Positions 53,905-61,281 of a DNA stretch of 64,000 nucleotides are shown here, in pieces. The translations under genes and the position numbers were made by a program. The notes beneath the pieces are model-generated. The model was given only the letters and a program-made list of their open reading frames with translations, had not been told where the DNA came from and did not search any database. The DNA comes from Kineobactrum salinum (lineage in GTDB: Bacteria; Pseudomonadota; Gammaproteobacteria; Pseudomonadales; Halieaceae), in assembly GCF_010669285.1 (NCBI RefSeq), contig NZ_CP048711.1, positions 682,001-746,000 on the forward strand, given 5' to 3'. The stretch's first letter is position 1. Every line of letters begins with the position of its first letter.

Positions 53905-54230
53905 GCTAGGACTCCTTACGCTAGTTAGCGGAAAAGACGGGCCCACCCCAATGCGGTACAGGGCAGAGCCGCGGCAAGACGCGCAGACCCTTTCCCATGT
54001 ACCTTTTGACCGTTGGCAGGCATCGGCTACAGCTTATACAAGCAAGGCTGATGCCAACCAGGAAAACACTTTTGTTCAGGTCTTTCCCTTATTATTTTCA
54101 ATAGTTACAGGCGTTCATTATCAGTACCTGGTATTGGACCAGGTACCTATTGCTTCTCATCGGTAATTTTTTCTGATAATTCGTGTCCGGCCCGCGCGGG
54201 AAGTGCCGAGCGCGAGCCCGGGGCACAGGC
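53905..54230. other. Intergenic region between DUF4142 and EAL genes
   Basis: 326 bases with no credible gene. It includes the ribosome site of the DUF4142 gene at its left end, and at 54187-54226 GC-rich inverted repeats (CCCGCGCGGG, and GTGCC...GGCAC) just after the EAL-protein stop on the minus strand, which could end that operon. Confidence 0.45.
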
Positions 54231-55991
54231 TTAGTCTGAAACTTTGTTTTGGTGTACCTCGACCCATTCGCGCAGCTCCCGCTCCGGCATGGGCCGGGCA
54301 TAGAAAAAGCCCTGCGCGATATCAACGCCTCGGGCCTTGAGAACATCTGCCTGGGCCTGGTTTTCCACGCCCTCGGCAACTGTCTCCAGCTTGAATTTCC
54401 TGGCTAGCCAGATAATGGTTTCAGCAATGGCGGCGTCGGTCGGTGATCTGACCACGTGATCCACGAAGGTCTTGTCGATTTTCAACGTGGTGACAGGCAA
54501 CTTGTGCAGATAGCCCAGCGAAGAATAACCTGTGCCAAAATCGTCCACTGCTATCCTGATGCCGCAGGTACGCAGCTGATGCAACTTGTCCAGATTGGCC
54601 GGGCCGGTCTCTAACAAAGCTGACTCGGTGAGTTCAAGCTCCAGATTGGAGGGTAGCAGCCCGTGCTTACTCAACGCGTTCTGAACCAGCTCCACAAAAT
54701 CCGGTGTCTCAACATCCGCTACCGTGACGTTAACGGAGATCCGGCTCACAGCGAACTTCCTCTCCTGCCAGCCACGCATGGTGGCGCAGGCTGTGTCGAG
54801 TACCCATCGATCTATATCGACAATCTGCCCCGTCGCTTCGGCAACCGGTATGAATTCAATGGGCGGGACTAGCTGACCGCCTGGCAATCGCCAGCGAACC
54901 AGTGCCTCGACTCCAACCACTTGACCAGTCGCAAAACTCAGTTGAGGTTGATACCACAGTTCAAACTGCCGCTTTTCCAACGCTTCATACAAGCGCGTCT
55001 GGGTGCGAATGAACCGTAGTGCTTCGTGCTGAACGTCGGATGAATAGAAAACGGGAGCCGTACTGCGCGCATTGGACAGAGCCGCCGTGGCACAATTGAG
55101 AAGACTGTGGGCATCGCTGCCGTCGGCGGGATAAATTCCGACACCGATGCGCGGCGACAAATGCACACGTTCACCGTTTGCTACTATGGGTTCGGCCCCC
55201 AGGTGCTGTAGTCTCCCACACAATTCGACGAAATTTGTCAGATCTGCTCCCGGCCGCGCGATTAAACCCCATTCTTCGGTGGTCAACCTCGCAATGTAGA
55301 GTTCGTTCTTGAGCAGGGCCACCAGCCGCGTTGAGCACTGGGATGCGGCGCGTTCAAGACCGTAATGCCCCAATGAACGCATGACTTGCGACATGGAAAT
55401 ATGGACTACAGCGGCGTGCAAGTGCTTTTGCAAGATCGAGGCATCTCGAATTCGGTCCGCGAGGTGCTCCAGAAACAGATTCTTGTTGGGAAGACCGGTG
55501 ATACGGTCGTGGTTTACGAGATAGGCGAGGTTTTCGCGCTGGGCAAGTGCTAAACGCCGGGTGCGCAAAAGCATTGCAATTCGCTCCGAAAATTCCCGGG
55601 GCTGAATCGGGGTGATGATGAATTCGTCGATGGTATCCCAGAATGTTTTGAGTCGAAACCGGAGCTCACGGTCGGAGAGGACCAGGACAATGGGCAGGAA
55701 GGTGGGTTCTTCCCGGATCTTCTCGTCCAGCAACTGGTCCTTCCATTGTTTCAATCCCTCGATGTCCACAATGGCCATATCAAACGATCCCCGCACTAGC
55801 CGGGATTCGCGCGGTTGTACGATCTCACAGTGCGGCTGCAATTGTTTCGTAAGCAGGGCCTGATTGCCACCGCCGAGCAGAACCACCACCCTGCCCCTGC
55901 CAGCCTGGTCGCTTTCGCTCGCCGCTTTTTCGTCAGCTTGCCGTACGCCTCGCCACTGTAGTCGCTTGATAATACCAATGTCTTTTATCAT
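54231..55991 (-). CDS. Receiver-like + degenerate GGDEF + EAL domain protein
   Basis: 586 residues from ATG 55991 (GGAG eight bases upstream). Residues ~30-140 look like a divergent receiver (MAIVDIEG with a possible phospho-Asp, ITPIQPREF). Residues ~165-310 are GGDEF-like, but the signature is lost (RLTTEEWGLIARP), so no cyclase activity. Residues ~330-580 form a complete EAL domain: EALVRW, LELELTES, VDDFGTGYSSL, LKIDKTFVDHV, AEGVENQAQ and QGFFYARP. A cyclic-di-GMP phosphodiesterase is predicted. Last gene after the KaiC-like and receiver genes, five bases from the latter. Confidence 0.9.
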   Translation of the reverse strand: MIKDIGIIKRLQWRGVRQADEKAASESDQAGRGRVVVLLGGGNQALLTKQLQPHCEIVQPRESRLVRGSFDMAIVDIEGLKQWKDQLLDEKIREEPTFLPIVLVLSDRELRFRLKTFWDTIDEFIITPIQPREFSERIAMLLRTRRLALAQRENLAYLVNHDRITGLPNKNLFLEHLADRIRDASILQKHLHAAVVHISMSQVMRSLGHYGLERAASQCSTRLVALLKNELYIARLTTEEWGLIARPGADLTNFVELCGRLQHLGAEPIVANGERVHLSPRIGVGIYPADGSDAHSLLNCATAALSNARSTAPVFYSSDVQHEALRFIRTQTRLYEALEKRQFELWYQPQLSFATGQVVGVEALVRWRLPGGQLVPPIEFIPVAEATGQIVDIDRWVLDTACATMRGWQERKFAVSRISVNVTVADVETPDFVELVQNALSKHGLLPSNLELELTESALLETGPANLDKLHQLRTCGIRIAVDDFGTGYSSLGYLHKLPVTTLKIDKTFVDHVVRSPTDAAIAETIIWLARKFKLETVAEGVENQAQADVLKARGVDIAQGFFYARPMPERELREWVEVHQNKVSD

Positions 55992-55996
55992 CTTCT

Positions 55997-56398
55997 CTAG
56001 CTCCGGCGCAGCACCCGCGCCGACGGCGCTGGGGTATTGTCCTCAGCTTGCGTGATGTTGTCTATAAGCTGCAGCAGCGAGGCTTTGGCAATGGGCTTCT
56101 CCAAAACACTCATCGCGCCATAATGAAGTGTCTTGCTGCTTACACCCAACTGCTGTCTGGCCGACAGTGCGATGAATGGCACGTTCGTCTGCTGCAGTTT
56201 TTTGCATACGAGCCAAACCGATTCACCGAATCCGCTGACGTCCAAGAGGGCCAAATTCAGGGCCTTGCATTGGCTCAGTGCTTGGTCAACGGATGCACGA
56301 TCATGCGCGCCGATGCACGTGTGGCCGTGGCTCTCCAGCGCGGCACCAAGCACGCGAAGGTTGCCTGGCTGGCGCATTATTAGAAGGATGTCAGGCAT
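55997..56398 (-). CDS. Stand-alone receiver-domain protein lacking the acidic pair
   Basis: 133 residues. Receiver fold with the likely phospho-Asp in LALLDVSG, Ser in FIALSAR and the conserved Lys in LEKPI. The usual Asp-Asp/Glu-Asp at the end of strand 1 is missing (ILLIMRQ), which should weaken Mg2+ binding and phosphorylation. Located 12 bases after the KaiC-like gene and 5 before the EAL gene, so it probably links the ATPase to c-di-GMP turnover as an unphosphorylated or altered switch. Confidence 0.82.
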   Translation of the reverse strand: MPDILLIMRQPGNLRVLGAALESHGHTCIGAHDRASVDQALSQCKALNLALLDVSGFGESVWLVCKKLQQTNVPFIALSARQQLGVSSKTLHYGAMSVLEKPIAKASLLQLIDNITQAEDNTPAPSARVLRRS

Positions 56399-56410
56399 AC
56401 GAAGGCGCGA

Positions 56411-57859
56411 CTAGTCGTTCACAACCTGCTGGCCATCGAGAACGCCCTGTAGGCCTTGCGCTGCCACTGACTCATCCAGACGAAACCCCGGGGCCGCTAT
56501 CTGGTAGGTATACATTTTTGAATCGAAAGGGCTGAGACGCTTCTTCAGCACACCTATTGACTTCTTGAGTTCACCATCGGCTTCCATGAAACGGAGAAAG
56601 ATGACGTTGTCGGAAAGATAGCTGATGCCCTTCTCCGAGATCCTGAATTGACCGGTCAAAGCCTCGATCTCATTGACTAGAATAACGGAAATGCCGCGAC
56701 GGGACAGACCTTTGGCAAATGCATGCAAAGCCGATTTGGTTTGCTCGCCTTCGCCCAACACCAGTTCAAAACCGGCAATACTATCCAGAATCACCAGCTC
56801 GACACCTTCTGCTTCGACTTTGCTATGTACCATTGATGCGAATTCATCAGCGAGATAGCGCAGCGGCTCTACTTGCTGTACCGCGACCAGGCCAGAATCC
56901 ATGAACTTTTTCAGTGGAATAGCAAGAGATGAGGCCCTGTACAGCAAGGAGGACTGCTCCTCCTCAAAAAGATAGAATGCGGACTTGCGGCCCTGTTCGG
57001 CGGCGTGCGTGGCGAATAAAGAGGCAAGCGTTGATTTCCCGACTCCCGACGGGCCCGTAATCAGGGAAATAGTGCCGGCCTCCAGGCCACCGTAGAGCAT
57101 CTCGTCTATTTTTGTCACGCCAGTGGCATAGCGCCAGCGTTCATCTTCCACCTTGTTGGATCGCGGAGGCAGCCTGCACGGAAAAAGTTCCAGCCCTGAC
57201 CCGCCCACCCGCATCTGATGCGCTCCACGCATGAAGCCTGAGCCGCGAAACTTCGAGACTTCGAGAAAGGAGCCACTGGAGGCTACATCAAGCGTTATCA
57301 CCCCGTCCGCAATAAACTGCAGGTCCTCATCGGAGATCTCGCTGCTGCGCTCCGAGGTGAACAATACAGTGGCTCCGCGATCGCGAAAGTAACGGAGCAG
57401 AGACAGCACTTGCTTGCGGTATTGATAGAGGTCCGACGACAGGAAGCGCAATTGTGTCATGGAATCGACGAACACATGGGACGGGTTCGAACGTTCCATA
57501 GCCGCCGTAACAGCTTCGGCCAAGGGTTCCTGCTCGACGTCCGCCGCGGCAAATACGTCGTAGCCCTGTTGGTCAGTAAAGAAACGTTCATCGGGCGCCA
57601 GGCTCAGAAAAGTGACATTCGAAACGTCGATTCCCACCGCCTCGGCGTTGGTTCTGAGTTGGTCTTCGGGCTCCTGGAAACCGATGAACAGGGCAGCGCC
57701 CCGAGTACCTACCGATGAAAGGAAATGGCACCCCAATGTGGTTTTGCCTTGTCCTGGCCCCCCTCGGATCAGATACGATGCTCCCGGTATAAGGCCACCA
57801 TTGAGCACATCGTCCAATGCCGGCAGTCCGCTGGAAAGTCGTCCAGGATAGCTGCTCAT
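56411..57859 (-). CDS. KaiC-like double RecA-domain ATPase
   Basis: 482 residues from ATG 57859 (AGGGGAAG upstream). Two KaiC-type domains: the first with Walker A GGPGQGKTT (33-41) and VFVDSMTQL, the second with GPSGVGKST (about 268-276), the catalytic-type EE in YLFEEEQSS and Walker B LVILDSIAGF. No kaiA or kaiB is present. Outside cyanobacteria such proteins act as ATP-driven hubs, often with two-component or c-di-GMP partners; here it heads an operon with a receiver and an EAL protein. Confidence 0.9.
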   Translation of the reverse strand: MSSYPGRLSSGLPALDDVLNGGLIPGASYLIRGGPGQGKTTLGCHFLSSVGTRGAALFIGFQEPEDQLRTNAEAVGIDVSNVTFLSLAPDERFFTDQQGYDVFAAADVEQEPLAEAVTAAMERSNPSHVFVDSMTQLRFLSSDLYQYRKQVLSLLRYFRDRGATVLFTSERSSEISDEDLQFIADGVITLDVASSGSFLEVSKFRGSGFMRGAHQMRVGGSGLELFPCRLPPRSNKVEDERWRYATGVTKIDEMLYGGLEAGTISLITGPSGVGKSTLASLFATHAAEQGRKSAFYLFEEEQSSLLYRASSLAIPLKKFMDSGLVAVQQVEPLRYLADEFASMVHSKVEAEGVELVILDSIAGFELVLGEGEQTKSALHAFAKGLSRRGISVILVNEIEALTGQFRISEKGISYLSDNVIFLRFMEADGELKKSIGVLKKRLSPFDSKMYTYQIAAPGFRLDESVAAQGLQGVLDGQQVVND

Positions 57860-58210
57860 TTTCTTCCCCTTCTACTTCTTTCTGGCATTCCTCCCCACGA
57901 AGCCAGGAATGCCATAGCACCGGAAGCCTAATACGTCCGACTGCGGAAAACTGAGTCTAGCTCATATGTTCTCGACGTCATAGAGTAAATTTTCGCGGCT
58001 GAGCAGGGGATCCCAAAAATACTGACAAGCGCTATTTCTCGCTCTGGCTTTCGCCAATCGCAAATGGCAAGCCATTCATTTACCGCCTGGCTTCTTTGTT
58101 GCGATTGCCGGAGCGTGTACCGCGCCCACATCGGACTCGAAGCAAAGCAGTTCCAGCCCTGATCCGCATCCAGTGCCGCGCGGGGCAACACCGCCACGCG
58201 GTGTCCCGCA
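57860..58210. other. Intergenic region between KaiC-like and SnoaL-like genes
   Basis: 351 bases without a convincing gene. It holds the promoter and ribosome site of the KaiC-like operon at the left end and the hairpin at 58181-58208. A leftward frame crossing 57928-58210 shows no family resemblance. Confidence 0.5.
58181..58208 (-). terminator. Hairpin after the SnoaL-like gene
   Basis: Stem ACACCGC / GCGGTGT with a CAC loop (58188-58204), extended by GGGG/CCC across a mismatch. It starts three bases after the TAA of the SnoaL-like gene on the minus strand. No clear U-run follows, so a Rho-independent role is only probable. Confidence 0.45.
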
Positions 58211-58588
58211 TTACATCGGCGAGGATTCAAAGGCCTTGGCAACGATATGCCACTGACCGTCGATCTCCAGTAACTGGAAGGCATTGACAAAATTCAGGCC
58301 CAGGTAGCCCTGTTCGCGCAGCAGGGCGGTGGCGAAGCGCCCCGATACCTCGACATTGGCAATCTCGGCACTGTAATGCAGCCCGGCTTCCCGCGGTGCA
58401 GGATTGCCCGCTACCGCCTCAAAAAAAGGTTCCGGACTGCCGGTAATCAGATTGCCAGCCAGGTAACCACTGATCGAGGCATCCGGATGAAACAGTGCTC
58501 GCAGTGCCAATACATCACCGCCGGCACAGGCATCGACATAGGATTGCACCACTGCGCGCACCGCCATTTTCACTTCATCACCAGACAC
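58211..58588 (-). CDS. SnoaL/NTF2-like protein
   Basis: 125 residues from GTG 58588, chosen because AAGGAGGT precedes it by five bases; the frame is open much further but without support. NTF2-like cone: AVVQSYVDACAGGDVLALRA, LFHPDASISGYLAG, FATALLREQGYLGL and QLLEIDGQWHIVAKAFES. SnoaL-like proteins are small isomerases, cyclases or binding proteins. It follows the HDAC-like gene by 41 bases and is the last gene of the amidase operon. Confidence 0.8.
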   Translation of the reverse strand: MSGDEVKMAVRAVVQSYVDACAGGDVLALRALFHPDASISGYLAGNLITGSPEPFFEAVAGNPAPREAGLHYSAEIANVEVSGRFATALLREQGYLGLNFVNAFQLLEIDGQWHIVAKAFESSPM

Positions 58589-58629
58589 GGACACCTCCTT
58601 CTTGTTGAACCAGACCAGTTCAGACACGG

Positions 58630-59748
58630 TCAGGACGCCAACTTTGCCAGCAGCTGTTCCGCCTGGCTGATGGCCTCGTCCTGGTGCGGCTGCAGCTCCT
58701 GGCCACCCAGCGCCGCAGCCATCTCCAGAAACGGATCTGCGGTGCCGGTAGTGATCCCGCTCAGGGTCTCCATCACCGCGAGCCCGAAGAATGGCACGGT
58801 CCAGGTATTGTAGCCCCCTTCGTGGCACAGCAGCAGCCGGCCGTCACAATAGTCATCTGCAACTGCCAGCAGTTTGCGGGTCAGGCTGCGATAGCCGTCA
58901 CTGTGCATCTGCATCCGTCCCAGCGGATCGTAGGCACCGGCGTCAAAGCCGGAGGGCACGATTATCAACTGTGGCTTGAACGCCTGCAGGGCCGGTACAA
59001 CGACGCGGTCCCAGGCAGCCTCATAGGCACCGACGCCTGAACCCGGCGGCAGCGGAATATTGACGTTGTATCCCTCGCCTGCACCGCTGCCGTTCTCGTG
59101 GCGGTAGCCGGAATCCGGCGGGAAGCAGTTGTCCTGATGAACGGAGATGGTCAGCGCCCGCGGGTCCTCGTAGAACGCGCTCTGTGTACCGTTGCCGTGG
59201 TGCACGTCCCAATCGACGATGGCCACCCGCTCCAGACCGTAGTGGGCAAAGGCATGGTGACAGGCGATCGCGGCATTGCCCAGGAGGCAGAAGCCCATAC
59301 CCAGGTCGGCCAGCGCGTGGTGGCCCGGTGGCCGCACCAGCGCGTAGGCGTTGTCGACCTCGCCGGCCATGATCGCTTCCAGCGCGGCCAGGACGCCACC
59401 GGCGGACAGCAGTGCGATCTCATAGCTGCCACGGCCCAGCGGTGTATATGGCCCGGCATCGCCGCCGATACCGGCGCTCAGGGACTTCAGCTTTTCCAGG
59501 TACTCGCGGGTGTGGAAGCGCAGCACTTCCTCTTCCGTCGCCTCACGGGGCGCTATCGGCTGCAACAGTGGTGTCAGTCCCGCCACTTCCAGCAGATTGC
59601 GAAAGCGCCGTTTGGTTTCGGGATTTTCTGCGTGAGTATCCGGCTGCACCGGGTTGCCGTAGGGCACCGGTCCTGCGTAATTGCCGGTGTTGTGCCACAT
59701 GTAAAGCTCGTGGGCGACCAGCCCGGTTTTGCGTTGTACATCTGTCAT
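58630..59748 (-). CDS. HDAC-like deacetylase (acetylpolyamine amidohydrolase/class II type)
   Basis: 372 residues from ATG 59748 (GAGGAAA six bases upstream). Zn-dependent deacetylase: VRPPGHHA with His143-His144, VDWDVHHGNGT with metal ligands Asp181 and His183, and PSGFDAG with the third metal Asp. Bacterial members remove acetyl or other short acyl groups from amines such as acetylpolyamines. Lies 33 bases after the amidase gene, so two amide-cleaving enzymes are co-expressed with a TonB receptor. Confidence 0.92.
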   Translation of the reverse strand: MTDVQRKTGLVAHELYMWHNTGNYAGPVPYGNPVQPDTHAENPETKRRFRNLLEVAGLTPLLQPIAPREATEEEVLRFHTREYLEKLKSLSAGIGGDAGPYTPLGRGSYEIALLSAGGVLAALEAIMAGEVDNAYALVRPPGHHALADLGMGFCLLGNAAIACHHAFAHYGLERVAIVDWDVHHGNGTQSAFYEDPRALTISVHQDNCFPPDSGYRHENGSGAGEGYNVNIPLPPGSGVGAYEAAWDRVVVPALQAFKPQLIIVPSGFDAGAYDPLGRMQMHSDGYRSLTRKLLAVADDYCDGRLLLCHEGGYNTWTVPFFGLAVMETLSGITTGTADPFLEMAAALGGQELQPHQDEAISQAEQLLAKLAS

Positions 59749-59781
59749 CGTTTTTCCTCACGTTCAGGCCGGGGGGCTGCC

Positions 59782-61206
59782 TCAGGGTTGTGGCGCCACC
59801 AGCGGCCAGGGTTGCTGTTGTTCCAGGCTGGCAGCCAATGCCAGCAGTACGTCCTCCCGCCCCATACGGGCAACAAACTGCAGGCCAAAGGGCAGGCCAC
59901 TGGCACTGCGCCCCAACGGCAGCGATATTGCCGGTTGTCCGGTGCAGTTGAAGACCGCGGTAAAGGGGGTGTCGCGGAACACGTGATCGGTCCAGCTGCG
60001 GGCACTGAAATCTCCCCCGCTGGATGCATGCTCACCCAGGCGCCAGGGCAACTGGGCCACTGTCGGAATCAGCAGCACATCGTAGTCGACAAAAAAACGG
60101 CCAAAGTCGCGATTGACCTGGTTGAAACAGTCCTCTGTATGCAGCAGGTCGACCGCAGACAAACCCATACCATGCTCATACACGGCCAGCATGGCCTGCT
60201 CCAGGGTCTCGCTTCCGGCCTTGCGGCCGGTGGCCGCGCAGAGGTCGACCACCCAGTGAGCAATATGGGCGGACCAGAGATCGGTATTGGCCTGGGCGAA
60301 CGCGTCGCCATCCAGCGGGGGCATCGCGGACTGCACATGATGTCCCATATCTTCACAAAGTTTCGCTACCGCCGCCACCGCCGCCTTGATTTCCGGGTCC
60401 ACCGGCACCCCGGACCAGGCCTCGCTGCCACAGGCAATGCGCAGTGGCTGCGATACCGGGGCGAGGCTGGCGTAGGGAGCGGCGGGCGCCGCAATCACAT
60501 AGGGATCACCTGTCCCCGGCCCTTGTACCGCGTCCAGCAGGGCGGCACAGTCACGCACTGTACGGGTGAGTGCGAACTCGATGCCGAAGCCGCCCAGGCC
60601 GTCTGCGGCAGCCGGGCCGATGGGCACACGTCCGCGGGAGGGTTTCAGCCCCACCAGACCGCAACAGGAAGCGGGAATCCGGATGGAACCGCCACCGTCG
60701 TTGGCGTGGGCAAAGGGCACGATGCCGGCAGCGACCACCGCGGCACTGCCGCCGCTGGAGCCGCCCGGGCTGCGCTCAGGATCCCAGGGATTGGCAGTGG
60801 CACCCTGGGCCACGGTTTCGGTGGCACAGTTATAGCCTAGTTCGGGTACCGCGGTACGCCCCAGCGTCACCAGGCCGGCCCGCCGGAATCGCCGCATCAG
60901 ATCGCTGTCCGCCGGCGCCACCAGGCCGGCCGCCAGCCGCGATCCCATTTCGCTGCGCCGCCCCTCGGCCTGCAATACCAGATCCTTGATGTAGAAGGGT
61001 ACGCCGCTGAAGACTGCACTCGCGGGCGCGGAGTCGATTATCTGTTCCAGATCATCGAACTGCTCCACAATCGCATTCAGCGTCGGCTGCCACTGCTGCG
61101 CGAGGGTCAGCGAACACCGGGCCAACTCTCCGGCACTCACTGCCCCCTCCCGCACCAGCTGGGCGAGGCCCAGACCGTCGTATTCCAGGTATTCCGCTAC
61201 ATCCAT
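59782..61206 (-). CDS. Amidase (amidase-signature family)
   Basis: 474 residues from ATG 61206 (MDVAEYLEY); a TTG six bases upstream is less likely. Complete Ser-cisSer-Lys triad: Lys74 in FYIKDL, Ser151 in SPGGSSGGSAA and the nucleophile Ser174 in DGGGSIRIPAS. Typical family length; no signal peptide, so cytoplasmic. It hydrolyses an amide of unknown nature. The gene follows the TonB receptor by 75 bases and precedes the deacetylase. Confidence 0.92.
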   Translation of the reverse strand: MDVAEYLEYDGLGLAQLVREGAVSAGELARCSLTLAQQWQPTLNAIVEQFDDLEQIIDSAPASAVFSGVPFYIKDLVLQAEGRRSEMGSRLAAGLVAPADSDLMRRFRRAGLVTLGRTAVPELGYNCATETVAQGATANPWDPERSPGGSSGGSAAVVAAGIVPFAHANDGGGSIRIPASCCGLVGLKPSRGRVPIGPAAADGLGGFGIEFALTRTVRDCAALLDAVQGPGTGDPYVIAAPAAPYASLAPVSQPLRIACGSEAWSGVPVDPEIKAAVAAVAKLCEDMGHHVQSAMPPLDGDAFAQANTDLWSAHIAHWVVDLCAATGRKAGSETLEQAMLAVYEHGMGLSAVDLLHTEDCFNQVNRDFGRFFVDYDVLLIPTVAQLPWRLGEHASSGGDFSARSWTDHVFRDTPFTAVFNCTGQPAISLPLGRSASGLPFGLQFVARMGREDVLLALAASLEQQQPWPLVAPQP

Positions 61207-61281
61207 TGTCAATACTCGTTACAGAGCCCTGAGCGGCGACCCGATATTCGGGCCACCGCATTCATCATTTCGGTACAGAGG

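Noticed and set aside
51464-58165. Short identical string TTCCAGCCCTGA near 51466, 57188 and 58151
   Set aside because: Only about 12-14 bases, in unrelated contexts (end of hmgA, inside the KaiC-like gene, intergenic); compatible with chance.
57928-58290. 120-codon leftward frame after the SnoaL-like gene
   Set aside because: It overlaps the SnoaL-like gene on the same strand in another frame, crosses the hairpin and resembles no family.
59098-60840. 580-codon rightward open frame
   Set aside because: Runs across the deacetylase-amidase boundary on the wrong strand; no motifs.
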